Assembly: GCF_000423045.1 (NCBI RefSeq)
Contig: NZ_AUHF01000007.1
Coordinates: 62,001-126,000 of the forward strand
DNA: 64,000 bases
Reading direction: 5' to 3'
DNA from: Christiangramia portivictoriae DSM 23547
GTDB lineage: Bacteria; Bacteroidota; Bacteroidia; Flavobacteriales; Flavobacteriaceae
The first letter of the stretch is position 1; each line of letters begins with the position of its first letter. A program made the position numbers and the translations under genes. Positions 19,001 through 27,020 of this stretch are shown here, in pieces. The notes under the pieces were generated by a model. That model was given only the letters and a program-made list of their open reading frames with translations, did no database searches and was not told where the DNA came from.

Positions 19001-19864
19001 TTCCTCCTTTTTGATAAATGTAAGTTGTTCATCAAATTTATAAACCCCATTATCCCTGGTCAGCGCTATGATCTTTTCATTGGAATGCAGCAGGCCTGTA
19101 ACATGTCCCCTGGTAAGATCGAAGGGCAGCCTGTAGATTTTCTGGAATCTATCCAGTTGCGCATCGAATTCGAACATTCCCTGTTTATTGGTAGCCAGCA
19201 GTAACTTATTGGAGACTGGCAACAAGGCAGTGAAATCCAGATTTTCGTAATATGAGGTCTTTAGTCGTCTAAACTTCCCTGATCTTCTATTGATGGCTAG
19301 CACAACATTAGGCCCCGCAAAAATGACTTCATTATTAAAAATGGTGGATGCAGTGGCTTGTGTATTTTCAGATAGAAATCTTGAAAGTCCGAAATCCCTG
19401 GCATCTGAATCGACGTTCAGCTTAAAAACTCCGTTTTCTGCAGCGAGCCAAAGTTGACCCGCCGGATCTTCCAGCATCTCAAAAACCTTCCCGGTCATCG
19501 AGCTTACAAATCTAAAATCCTCTTTTCCGTTATCAAGTACAGCCAGTCCCTTCTCTCCGGTAAGCCATACCTGCCCCTTAGAATCTGTTAAAGTAGATCG
19601 ATATTGTTTCCCGATTTCAGCTGGTATTCCGCGAAATCTATTGAAATCCTCTACTTCCGCAGAGTTGTATCTAATGACTTTTAGCGGAGTAGTGATCCAG
19701 AGTTCATCACCGTTAGCCTGCTGTATATGCACATTTTCAGCATTGGTAAAACTATTGATCATACTAACTTCCTGCAAAGACTTATGCACCTGCGCCGAAG
19801 CGTTCATGATCATCCCCAGACAACAAACAAGAATTATCCGAAACATTGAATTAGATTGTCTCAA
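16016..19864 (-). CDS. Hybrid sensor/AraC regulator with degenerate phosphorelay
   Basis: The 1282 residues have the layout of Bacteroidota hybrid two-component systems. A signal peptide (ends NASAQ) is followed by periplasmic Reg_prop propeller repeats (for example GQVWLTGEKGLAVLD, GYVWFGTSEGLSIWN). Next come a Y_Y_Y domain near 690-745, one membrane segment near 750-778, a coiled coil, kinase-like and receiver-like domains, and an AraC-type HTH (about 1185-1282). The phosphotransfer residues are missing. The DHp helix has QEFQKPVESA where His is expected, and the ATPase N-box reads FFSLISGSAGYS without Asn. The receiver has IIIATSMLP, with Thr at about 1086 instead of the phospho-acceptor Asp, and REP instead of KP. 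It converges on the glgB-GH31 unit, so an alpha-glucan sensor is an inference. It probably signals by conformation only. Confidence 0.88.
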   Translation of the reverse strand: MRQSNSMFRIILVCCLGMIMNASAQVHKSLQEVSMINSFTNAENVHIQQANGDELWITTPLKVIRYNSAEVEDFNRFRGIPAEIGKQYRSTLTDSKGQVWLTGEKGLAVLDNGKEDFRFVSSMTGKVFEMLEDPAGQLWLAAENGVFKLNVDSDARDFGLSRFLSENTQATASTIFNNEVIFAGPNVVLAINRRSGKFRRLKTSYYENLDFTALLPVSNKLLLATNKQGMFEFDAQLDRFQKIYRLPFDLTRGHVTGLLHSNEKIIALTRDNGVYKFDEQLTFIKKEESFPQQLFAAQLNDNNLLWLVGNDGLYLKNLSSEAIWQLHHDPAKYSSLAGDRLSAMATDSRGYVWFGTSEGLSIWNPETNRYSHIKNLNYKKARQSPDKITSIAATGQYVWVATLEDGVYKININTLLRAHYAPTALYKTGIEQANTLFIDSSTNTWVGGENGYLTRISASNDIKTFPVKEVQAIAELGPRKLIVATRTRVHSIDPVSGRISDIDKLTASETMHYYAINQLYITQQGLGLFATEGTGLIAYNFETEALQLFDEDFGLPSNNVQGVIVEDDYYWISTEDGLASYSPEEKNLRVFSELNGLTSSELTTGFTKMTDGSLVLGTANGVNVFKPKSMLAQQEIKPEVEFRTLMQASVRDKKQRRVSLLRGSIIDVQENSGFQVTFQGLSFWSPEELLYSWRIPGIDSDWSKPSKVNSASYASLPPGSYTFEVRSKLPDSGWSQVKQIPVEVSAVSGGIGVVYLFMGIGIIAAVIIFAYVFVLRSRNADRQAKEELRAKLQQEFQKPVESAVQSLSKISTSNNAENQEDLKRFAARFDDLFNQILNFNYEESVYEISSINLEAHLPQVIREIEPVYKMKDLEVIVNDHWGEEPFYYNLEMLDKIFFSLISGSAGYSFKNGKIILNLIRTGVGDLKVQITDTGKGIPSQDIRVLEKKRGLDQRMKFRDKSGLRYILKAMELIQKAGGSFNFETQKNEGSTYTAVLKNRHEDYRRVPQRAADILQANTVKKAIAESLPAEIEKISASKILIIDAQASSREQLAKLVGQYCQVFQAASAEEGMEKAGMIFPDIIIATSMLPDMNTIQLSKMLGRNPSLNHTPVFMITEEDQHFDPEQLKDIAEIIREPLNMTILMETVALTLKERQEFREDFIKDHLQSGEIAYRSDRDRKFLQLSKQIILDAIEKDNFTVHDLSASLGLSSNALFMKLKSLVNLSPQDFMEFIRAEYGRELLNDGDYNMMEIAFKAGYSSPKHFKDSLKKFYGKDYISITKD

Positions 19865-19998
19865 ACCACCAGTAATTAAAAGTTAAGCAGGAATAAATTA
19901 GTTAAAAATTGACGTAATAACCTTCTGTAAACAAATACTTTAGAGTGCAGTTATTAAGACGATATCAACAAAATGAAGTAAGAAAAGTCCTATTTTTT

Positions 19999-20643
19999 CT
20001 AGGCCTCAGAAACTATCTGAATTCCGGAGGAGGTACCAATTCGATCTGCACCGGCCTGGATATATTTTATAGCTGTTTCCTTATCACGAATTCCTCCCGA
20101 GGCTTTGACTTTTATCTTTTTTCCAACACTTTGCTTCATCAACTTGACATGTTCGATACTTGCCCCGGCAGTTCCGAAACCTGTAGATGTTTTGACGAAC
20201 CCGGCCCCGGCTTTTTCCGAAATTTCGCAGGCTTTTTTTATTTCTGAATCATTCAGGTAGCAGGTTTCCAGTATGACTTTTAGGGTTTTACCTCCTATCC
20301 CAGCTTTTACAGCCCTTATTTCCTGCTCTACCTCATCAGTCAAACCGGCTTTGAGATAACCTATATTCAGCACCATATCGATCTCATCTGCTCCCTGATC
20401 TATGGCGATAGCTGCCTCTTGTGCTTTAGCTTCCGAAGAAGAAGTCCCCAATGGAAATCCAACTGTAACGGCAAGCTTTACATCTGTTCCTTTAAGGAGC
20501 CTGGAGGCCAGACGGGTGTAGCAACTGGAAACACAAACGGCGTAAAACCCTTGTTGGATCGCTTCCTGGCAAAGCTTCTCAATCGCGCCGGGACTCGCAT
20601 CTGGTTTCAAGAGAGTATGATCGATGTATGGATGCAATTGCAT
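19999..20643 (-). CDS. deoC: Deoxyribose-phosphate aldolase
   Basis: The 214 residues match the short DeoC form. It splits 2-deoxyribose-5-phosphate into glyceraldehyde-3-phosphate and acetaldehyde in deoxynucleoside breakdown. Seen motifs are YIDHTLLKPDA, GADEIDMVLNIG, KVILETCYL, the Schiff-base Lys in FVKTSTGFG, and KASGGIRD. It starts one base after the stop of the upstream DUF4403-like gene, so the two share a transcript. Confidence 0.96.
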   Translation of the reverse strand: MQLHPYIDHTLLKPDASPGAIEKLCQEAIQQGFYAVCVSSCYTRLASRLLKGTDVKLAVTVGFPLGTSSSEAKAQEAAIAIDQGADEIDMVLNIGYLKAGLTDEVEQEIRAVKAGIGGKTLKVILETCYLNDSEIKKACEISEKAGAGFVKTSTGFGTAGASIEHVKLMKQSVGKKIKVKASGGIRDKETAIKYIQAGADRIGTSSGIQIVSEA

Positions 20644-20644
20644 G

Positions 20645-21325
20645 TTAAGGAAGTTTTATCTTGTTGATTTCCACCACACCATTAGCCTTTAAACGCATCG
20701 AGATCCAGAGGTCATTTTCTTCTGCCATGAATTGCGCAACTTCGAGGTCTTCCAGGAATCCAATGAGATTGACTCCTTCTTTAGCTTCTATCTTGTTTTC
20801 CAGTTTATTGTTCAGGGAATTCATTTGCTCTTCCAGGTGAGGCATAAAATTAAAATTCATCTTCTCCTTCAGTTTCGCATACAGCCATTTATTGACCACA
20901 GTTTCCAGGGCCTGATCTATCAACCAGTTATTGTTCCTACCATCAACCTCATAATTTGCAAGTTCGATTTTTTGCAATTCCCTGTCCAGGTGCAAACTGG
21001 CATAGAACAAAAATTTAACCTGTTTGTTCTTGAACAAGCTGGTAAGCGTTTGTACAGTTACCGGCAAACAAAGATCGTATTCAGGAAGATCGCTCTTTTC
21101 CATGGTGATATCCAGGATTTGAGCGTAATTAGATTTTTCACCTTCCTCATTTTCCTTACTGATGATCTCCCCAACCAGTTTTTGTTTTAGAAACTCATTG
21201 AGTGCATCATACCCAATCTTCACCGGAATGGTTATATCAAAGTCGGCTTCAGAAATTTTTCGATCTGTATTCATCATCATAAAAGAATTTGAGTGCTTCG
21301 AAGATATTGAAAACTTAGTTTCCAA
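20645..21325 (-). CDS. DUF4403-like protein, unknown function
   Basis: The frame is 226 residues from the first ATG; a start at the MMMNTDRK cluster (16 residues in) is equally possible. It has no signal peptide. The pattern of alternating beta strands around FDITIPVKIGYDALNEFL, LPVTVQTL and a C-terminal DLWISMRLKANGVVEI resembles DUF4403-type tubular lipid-binding-like domains. That comparison is from memory of the pattern and is tentative. It is the first gene of a two-gene unit with deoC, which need not mean a shared pathway. Confidence 0.7.
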   Translation of the reverse strand: METKFSISSKHSNSFMMMNTDRKISEADFDITIPVKIGYDALNEFLKQKLVGEIISKENEEGEKSNYAQILDITMEKSDLPEYDLCLPVTVQTLTSLFKNKQVKFLFYASLHLDRELQKIELANYEVDGRNNNWLIDQALETVVNKWLYAKLKEKMNFNFMPHLEEQMNSLNNKLENKIEAKEGVNLIGFLEDLEVAQFMAEENDLWISMRLKANGVVEINKIKLP

Positions 21326-21443
21326 TCGTGAAAGCAGCTTAGTTTAGCAAAATCTTATCAGCTTTTCATCTACACTATAGAGCAAATATGTAAAGTTTTA
21401 TTTACTTTTTGTAAAATAAACCATTCTGAATCAAAATCTTTTT

Positions 21444-21451
21444 TATATTTG
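21444..21451 (+). promoter_or_regulatory. -7 element of the membrane protein/XRE operon
   Basis: TATATTTG matches the Bacteroidota -7 box TAnnTTTG. It puts the transcript start near 21458, which rules out the GTG at 21451 as start codon and supports ATG at 21472. Confidence 0.65.
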
Positions 21452-21471
21452 TGTCAAATAAACTTGACATT

Positions 21472-21882
21472 ATGAAATATTCATCAGTAAACAAAAGAAG
21501 CTCAGCTGGCCGAACCAGACTTCTGGCCATATGGACCGCACTTTGGGTAGCATCGCTGGCCCTGCTAGTATTTGGTAACATTTTTCTCTGGGAAGGCAAC
21601 ACAACGATCACAGCAGTGTTACTAATCATTAATTTTCTTCTTGGAATCGGCATGATCGTGGCGAACATCAAGCATCTCGAAAGCCTGGATGAGTTACAGA
21701 GAAAGATTCACCTGGAAGCTATGGGAATTTCCTTAGGTATAGCGCTTGTTCTAGGTATTAGTTACTCGACTATGGACGTGACCAATCTTATAACTTTTGA
21801 TGCTGAAATCTCACATCTTGTCATTGTAATTGGGATAAGTTATTTCGCCGGAGTAGTCATTGGTCAATACAGATATCGATGA
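21472..21882 (+). CDS. Four-helix membrane protein paired with XRE regulator
   Basis: The 136-residue protein starts at ATG 21472 (MKYSSVNKRSS). It has four hydrophobic segments, two before and two after a conserved-looking cytoplasmic loop LESLDELQRKIHLEAMG. Proteins with this loop are often encoded directly before a short XRE regulator in many bacteria. The pair here overlaps by 4 bases (ATGA), so translation is coupled. The function is unknown; a sensor or partner role for the HTH protein is an inference. Confidence 0.8.
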   Translation: MKYSSVNKRSSAGRTRLLAIWTALWVASLALLVFGNIFLWEGNTTITAVLLIINFLLGIGMIVANIKHLESLDELQRKIHLEAMGISLGIALVLGISYSTMDVTNLITFDAEISHLVIVIGISYFAGVVIGQYRYR

Positions 21883-22073
21883 AGAACCGCATTAAAATCC
21901 TACGCGCAGAACATGACCTGACCCAGGGAGAACTCGCCAAGCAACTGGATGTATCCAGGCAAACCATAAATGCTATTGAAAAAGGAAAATTCGATCCCAG
22001 TTTACCACTGGCTTTTAAATTAGCCAGATTATTTGAAAAAACTATCGAAGAGATCTTTGAAGCTGAAGAATAA
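21879..22073 (+). CDS. Small XRE-family HTH regulator
   Basis: The 64 residues consist almost entirely of one Cro/CI-type helix-turn-helix (IKILRAEHDLTQGELAKQL, then DVSRQTINAIEKGKFDPS). The tail FEKTIEEIFEAEE is typical of the YozG-like minimal regulators. It is a cytoplasmic DNA-binding protein, translationally coupled to the membrane protein before it and possibly controlling that operon. Confidence 0.92.
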   Translation: MKNRIKILRAEHDLTQGELAKQLDVSRQTINAIEKGKFDPSLPLAFKLARLFEKTIEEIFEAEE

Positions 22074-22359
22074 ATAAAATAAAAGGGGCCGATTCCCTAC
22101 AAGTCGAGCCCCTAATATTTAACTAAATTCAAGCGCTAATGTATTTAGAAACTAAAGTACACTTTAACTCAATAGGTTTTATTATTAGCTCAAAACGATA
22201 ACAGAATTACGTAAACGACTATATCATAAACATTTAGGTTGTAACTAATATAACGCCTTTTTACCGCGAACGAACCATAATTCTTAACAGTTTTTAGAAT
22301 GTACCATTAAGAGATTCCCAAATAACGTACACTTAACAGAAGCTGAACCTACTATAAAT
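22074..22359. other. Intergenic stretch with one weak hairpin
   Basis: An imperfect stem at 22084-22112 (AGGGGC-CGA against TCG-A-GCCCCT) is followed by AATATTT and may end the XRE operon. Nothing else was found here apart from AT-rich leader before the SYLF gene promoter. Confidence 0.4.
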
Positions 22360-22367
22360 TAGCTTTG
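22360..22367 (+). promoter_or_regulatory. -7 element of the SYLF lipoprotein gene
   Basis: TAGCTTTG matches TAnnTTTG and lies 22 bases before the ATG at 22390. Confidence 0.6.
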
Positions 22368-22389
22368 TAACACCAAAAAAACAAGAATT

Positions 22390-22935
22390 ATGAAAAATTT
22401 GAATGTTTACTTAAGAAAGACCGGATTGCTACTGCTATTTGTAGGAATTGTTAGTTGCGGTTCTACGAAGACTGGAGATATGACCGATCTTAAAGCTGAT
22501 GCCACGGAAGCTAAAGCGGCAATGACTGCAGCAGAACCTAATTTAGCTGAACTATTTGCAGGTTCAGCAGGATATGCAATTTTTCCGAATGTTGGAAAAG
22601 GAGCTTATATCATAGGCGGAGCCTCGGGTAACGGAATTGTTTACGAAAACGGAGCAATGGTAGGTTATGCGAATTTAAAGCAGGTTGATGTTGGATTACA
22701 GGTTGGTGGAAAAGCTTACCGAGAAGTGATCTTTTTTGAAAACCAGGAAGATCTCGACAAATTCAAGGCGGGTGATTACGAGCTTTCTGGAAATGCCAGT
22801 GCGGTAATTCTGGAAAAAGGAAAATCAAGAACAATTAAGTTTACTAACGGTACAGCGGTAGCTACGATGCCAAAGGCTGGAGCTATGGTTGGAGTATCTG
22901 TCGCCGGACAAAGATTTGGATATACTGCGATGTAA
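22390..22935 (+). CDS. SYLF/Ysc84-domain lipoprotein
   Basis: The 181-residue protein has a lipoprotein signal (LLLFVGIVSCGSTK, lipobox Cys about 23) followed by one SYLF (Ysc84) domain. The domain shows AGYAIFPNVGKGAYIIGGASGNG near residue 60, YANLKQVDVGLQVGGKAYREVIFF, and the terminal GVSVAGQRFGY. The fold binds lipids in eukaryotes. In bacteria these are envelope lipoproteins of unclear role. It is a single-gene unit with its own promoter and terminator. Confidence 0.9.
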   Translation: MKNLNVYLRKTGLLLLFVGIVSCGSTKTGDMTDLKADATEAKAAMTAAEPNLAELFAGSAGYAIFPNVGKGAYIIGGASGNGIVYENGAMVGYANLKQVDVGLQVGGKAYREVIFFENQEDLDKFKAGDYELSGNASAVILEKGKSRTIKFTNGTAVATMPKAGAMVGVSVAGQRFGYTAM

Positions 22936-22953
22936 TTTTCAGAACAAATGAAT

Positions 22954-22981
22954 AAAAACCGACCTATTGGTCGGTTTTTTT
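22954..22981 (+). terminator. Terminator of the SYLF gene
   Basis: The stem AAAAACCGACC/GGTCGGTTTTT has loop TATT and ends in a T tract. Confidence 0.9.
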
Positions 22982-23186
22982 GTTTCTAAAGCTTTGCTGA
23001 TTTGTATGTTCTTTTTCAAATGCGCTGCTATCTTCAAATTTTATTACAGTACTTTGGAAAGGCTAAAAAAAGGTTTATCTACAATTTCTGAAGAGCTATA
23101 GTCTGTCTTACTAATTCACAACTGTAATGAGCTTACCTAAGATCTTTCATTTTCCTTCGGAAAATATTCTTTATTACTTCGGTTTC

Positions 23187-24038
23187 CTATTTGTATTTGA
23201 GGTCTTTGCGCGTAGCGAAATATAGAATATTACTCACTTCCTTAACTCCTGCCCACACAAGTTGAATTTTTCCAGCCTGCAAAGATTCCTGAGCCAGGAA
23301 ATCTGGCACTATGGCGAATCCGTCATTGTTCTTGATAGACCTTAAAATAGATCCAATATTAGGTAGAATATAATTCGGTTTAAAATCGGCTCTTCTTTTA
23401 AAATTCTCAAACCAGAATCTTCTGAAATGATCCATATCATTAGAGGCGCTATACCAGGTGTTCTTTATAAGTGCTTTCTCCAGTTCTACAAGTTCATCTC
23501 TTGCAATGAGATCTTCTATTTCGGATAGATAGGTTTCTTTCCCAGCGACCAGCACAATATGTTCTTTCGTAAATGCATCAAAAGTGGCAAGAGATTTTTT
23601 TTGCCATTTATAGGAGTAATAACCAGGTCCAGGATCTCATTGTGCAGATCTTTGATTTGAGCCTGATGTTCCCCAAACTTTGCCATAAGATTAAATTCTA
23701 ATGCTGGAATTTCAGGTTCCAGTATGGCTTGAAAGGTTTCTGTGCACATCCCTATATTGATGGCAGCAACTGCTTCCTTTGAAGTTTTTTTAAAATGCTG
23801 TTCAGCTTTTTCCAGTTTTTTCACTGCATCCAGAACAAAATTATAGAGTTGCTTACCATCTTCTGTCGGGATCATTTTTCGGGACGTCCTTTCAAAAAGT
23901 TTTCTCCCAACGTAGGATTCAAGTGCATTTAAGTGTACACTTACACCGGGTTGACTCGTAAACAGTGATTCCGCTGCCCTGGTTAACGTATTCTTCTCAT
24001 ATAGCTATAAATGTGCGATACCATTCCAGATTTACCAT
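23187..24038 (-). pseudogene. LysR-family regulator, two frameshifts
   Basis: Translated across frames, the locus reads as a full LysR protein. It begins MVNLEWYRTFIAI (ATG at 24038-24036), then shifts near 24000 into NTLTRAAESLFTSQPG, the LysR helix-turn-helix. It continues through LESYVGRKLFERTSR into the effector domain. A second shift lies at an A8 run near 23600, where one more A would join NGKK to SLATFDAFTKEHIVLVAGKE. The end ...LYFATRKDLKYK is intact. The A-run shift could be a sequencing error. The N-terminal shift is not in a homopolymer and looks real. It is divergent from a quinone-reductase-like gene that is also broken, a usual regulator-target arrangement. Confidence 0.88.
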
Positions 24039-24099
24039 CTATTATGATATTTATAAAAAGGTATGATTTATACTATTTTTATGACAGTACTATCAACAC

Positions 24100-24107
24100 T
24101 ACTTTTG
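24100..24107 (+). promoter_or_regulatory. -7 element before the broken quinone-reductase gene
   Basis: TACTTTTG matches TAnnTTTG and lies 22 bases before the ATG at 24129, so the promoter has outlived the gene. Confidence 0.5.
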
Positions 24108-24128
24108 TTCGGGATTGATAAGCCATAC

Positions 24129-24728
24129 ATGATGAAGAACATTTTTATAATTAATGGAGGACATGAATTCGCACATTCTCCAGGCCGTTTTAATCAAACA
24201 TTACTCAGTAATAGCAAGGACTATTTTGCTAATTAGGCAAACTATGAGGTAAGAGCAACTGAGATGGGAAAGCCATACGATGTAGAGAGAGAGGTACAGA
24301 ACTTCAAGTGGGCTGATATTATAATTTATCACACTCCAATCTGGTGGTTCCAGCTACCCTTTAAATTTAAAGAATACATCGACAAAGTTTTCACAGCCGG
24401 TCATCAAAAAGGAATTTACAGAAGCGACGGGAGGAGCAGTAAAAATCCATCAGTAAATTATGGAACCGGCGGAAGTCTGCATGGTAAAAAGTATATCCTT
24501 ACTACCAGCTGGAATGCCCCAGAAGATGCTTTTAAGCTTGAAGGTGAGTTTTTTGAGCAGAAAACTGTTGATGAAGGGCCGCTCTATCCTTTTCACAGAA
24601 TGAGCAAATTTATTGGTCTGGAATTCAAGGCGTCCATACATTTTCACGATATGGAAAAGACTGCAGATGTTCCAAAAGAGCTTGAAAAATATGATCAATT
24701 TCTGAGCAGGCTTTTTGAAAATGAATAG
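24129..24728 (+). pseudogene. NAD(P)H quinone oxidoreductase (MdaB-like), in-frame stop
   Basis: Read in one frame from ATG 24129, the 199-residue product begins MMKNIFIINGGHEFAHSPGRF, a flavodoxin-like start. It is cut by TAG at 24234-24236 (after ...DYFAN) and continues in the same frame as NYEVRATEMGKPYDVEREV. The rest carries the family signature ADIIIYHTPIWWFQLPFKFKEYIDKV, GHQKGIY and NYGTGG. The intact family is FMN/FAD-dependent and reduces quinones or drug-like compounds. The remainder is well preserved, so the stop is recent. An internal restart at 24264 would lack the flavin-binding N-terminus. Confidence 0.9.
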
Positions 24729-24751
24729 AACTAATTCTAAAAAATTGAGAA

Positions 24752-24781
24752 TAAAAAAAGCCATTCGTTTGAATGGCTTTT
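24752..24781 (-). terminator. Terminator beside tRNA-Met remnant 1
   Basis: The stem GCCATTC/GAATGGC (24760-24777, loop GTTT) has seven T residues when read on the minus strand and only four on plus. That orientation fits a tRNA gene reading leftward, whose 3' end is the adjacent repeat. It may also end the broken oxidoreductase gene. Confidence 0.75.
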
Positions 24782-24782
24782 G

Positions 24783-24801
24783 GCTTAGTAGCGGGAACTG
24801 G
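24783..24801 (-). repeat. tRNA-Met 3'-end remnant 1 (left att site of island)
   Basis: These 19 bases (GCTTAGTAGCGGGAACTGG) are identical to 39695-39713. On the minus strand they are the acceptor 3' strand and part of the T arm of tRNA-Met. The rest of the tRNA is missing here. GC content and gene type change at this point, from core genes to accessory genes. Confidence 0.85.
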
Positions 24802-24883
24802 GAACGAAAAAGCTATTTTTATACATTTTTTCAATTTACAGGTCGCTTATTTTTAGCTGCTTACAAAATTTCAATAACACGAA

Positions 24884-24904
24884 TTTGGCCCAATTTTGAC
24901 CCGG
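24884..24904 (+). repeat. 21-base flanking repeat, left copy
   Basis: TTTGGCCCAATTTTGACCCGG closely matches CTTGACCCAATTTTGGCCCAG at 26863-26883. The two copies differ at four of 21 positions. They flank the AIPR gene inside the first and second tRNA remnants and may be recombinase arm or end sites. Confidence 0.6.
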
Positions 24905-24961
24905 ACCTAAGTTACGTAAACAATCAATAATTAATATTCTATAAAATTATTTATAAAGATT

Positions 24962-26689
24962 TTAGTCACAAATCTCTTCAGCAAATGTTTCAAAAGTGTC
25001 AGAATTAGCCGCTTTAATAGCCGTAACTAACTGTTTAAACTGATTTATAGCCAGGTCAATTTTTTGATCATTTTTTATTCCATCGGATAATCCTAGATTC
25101 AGGGTATCACTAAAGGCAGATAAAATTTTTACTATTGGGTTCCATTTCTCAATTCCTTTCTCAACAGTCATATCCTTACAGAACTTTAATTTAAATGAAT
25201 TGCTAATTTGTCTATCTAGTATTTCTTCCATACAAGATGAAATAGCCGTAACAAACAATACAATTGACCCCCTTGACCTGAGAAATTTTAATAGATTTGA
25301 TTGATTCGAGGTTGGATTAGGCAGCTTCATAAGATCAAACTTCATCTCCTCAATTGTTCTCTGTAAGGTGTAAATAAAGAAAATATGTTTCGCTGTTGTA
25401 TTTTCATTGAAAAACTTTGGATATAAATGATCTGATTCCCAAATTTTACTTTTTTGGTTATAAGCAGTACTTGGTTCTTGATGAAAAGCAGCTAAAACTT
25501 GTCCAGCAGTTACCGATGGAATCACATTAGGATTTCTCCTAATTATATCAATTGATCCGCCGCGTCTTGAAGAGTAGTCAACGTTCTTTAAATTTTCAAA
25601 CTCGAGCGTTAAACGTTTTTAAATTTGGTCATTGCTTCTGAAATCGGGAGCATTTACCTTATTTTGACTATTATTAAATTTAACAATCGATGTGATAATT
25701 TCCTCATCTTGACATTTAATAAATCTTATAGGAACTTTTACATTTTCGTCAATTCCATGATCTAATGAACCTAAAGCCCCAGTAGTCTGAGCCCCATTCA
25801 CAATTGATATTCCCTTAATTTTAAGTTCAGTTTCTCCTTCATTAAAATCATTCACCAAGGCTGTTACTCCATTATTATAAACATAAAAATTCTCCGGATT
25901 ATTCTCAGCAGAATCCTTTATCCCATTATTGATATTTGAATCAGATTTTCTAGATCCTAGATAATCACGAACATTAGCTGAAAATAAATCAGTACCATGC
26001 TCATCATATAGCTCCTTTAGTTTGCTTGCAGGAATAATTGTAGAATAAGCTTTCCATTTATCCTCTTCAATTTCAAATCCTGATATATCCTTTAATACAA
26101 TATCGTCTGTAACTAAAATTGGAGTGGTTAATCCTAAATACCAGTTTTCTAAAGTTTCTAAACCAACTTCTATTGAAGTAGCTTCTACCTTCGTATTTTT
26201 ATAATTAGAAGTTAGGATGGATTTCAATGTATTTTCAGCAGACGTTAGTTCATCTTGTACATTTTGAGATTGAGGTAAATTATGAGAATACCAAAGAGTA
26301 ATTGTGTCAATTTCGTTATCATTAATTCTTTTCCTTAATTCGGTCGCTGCAGATTGAAGCCTTTCAGGAATTTCATCAATTTTTCTTGTCAAAAGCCAAG
26401 AGACTGAAGTGTTTAAATCAGAAGCCTTATTAGATGGTGCAGACTTTCTATCCTTTACAGAAAAATAGCCTTGCCCTATTACAGCTTCCTTTCTTTCAGT
26501 ATCTATATAGACTATATCCGTTTTTTTATCATCACTTCCATCAACCAGAGCTGTTGCTGCAACTTCAATAATATCTTCAATCCCATATTTAATCTGAAGC
26601 GAATAAAGCAATAATGCATTATCATCAAACTGTTCTAGATCTTGTCTGGATTTGAAATTCTGATAGAAACTATAATCTTCTTGCTTCAT
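24962..26689 (-). pseudogene. AIPR-family abortive-infection protein with internal stop
   Basis: One frame of 576 codons runs from ATG 26689 to the stop at 24962, broken only by TAA at 25621-25619 after residue 356. The upstream part ends NAPDFRSNDQI. The frame then resumes KRLTLEFENLKNVDYSSRRGG and VIPSVTAGQVLAAFHQEPST. Together these make the conserved AIPR core (Abi-Phage-Resistance family, linked to phage defence and often to restriction genes). CAA to TAA is one transition. NGAQTTGAL near 300 and YVYNNGVTALVNDF are the typical central motifs. Either the gene is recently inactivated or two fragments are made. A downstream ATG at 25525 could restart the C-terminal part. Confidence 0.88.
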
Positions 26690-26862
26690 AACATCTTGAT
26701 TTATTATTAAACACCAGGGACAAACAATTGAAAAACAGCTTTTTTATTAAATTTAAGTAGCGGGAAACAATCCCTTTCAAAATTAAATTCCAAGGCGGCA
26801 AAAAAAACAAACATCTGTTTTTCAACCTAATAGCATTCCACAATTATTCTTCGGAAATCAAA

Positions 26863-26883
26863 CTTGACCCAATTTTGGCCCAG
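26863..26883 (+). repeat. 21-base flanking repeat, right copy
   Basis: This is the partner of 24884-24904 in the same orientation, with 17 of 21 bases shared. It lies 48 bases before the second tRNA remnant. Confidence 0.6.
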
Positions 26884-26895
26884 CTAACTTTTTTC

Positions 26896-26940
26896 CATAA
26901 AAAAACCCTTGATTTTCAAGGGTTTATATACTTAGTAGCG
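26896..26940 (-). repeat. tRNA-Met 3'-end remnant 2 with terminator
   Basis: CTTAGTAGCG (26931-26940) repeats the core of the two outer att copies. As in those, a hairpin (AAACCCTTGA/TCAAGGGTTT, 26903-26925) with seven minus-strand T residues lies on its left. Ten bases alone could be chance. The same repeat-hairpin arrangement in the same orientation makes chance unlikely. Confidence 0.65.
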
Positions 26941-27020
26941 AGCAAAATTGAAATATCGAACCAATTTGTTGATGATATAGTCTCAATAGCGAAACTTGAA
27001 CTTTAAGTATAATTACGCAA

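Noticed and set aside
21451-21471. GTG start giving a 143-residue version of the membrane protein
   Set aside because: The GTG lies inside the -7 box, so the transcript should start downstream; ATG 21472 is used.
22084-22112. Riboswitch-like structure before the SYLF gene
   Set aside because: Only one imperfect stem with no conserved core; a weak terminator is the simpler reading.
23187-23875. Two separate small genes in the LysR region
   Set aside because: Joined across the A8 run they give one continuous LysR effector domain.
24715-24930. 71-codon plus-strand frame across the terminator and tRNA remnant 1
   Set aside because: It is made of the hairpin and tRNA repeat and so cannot be a gene.
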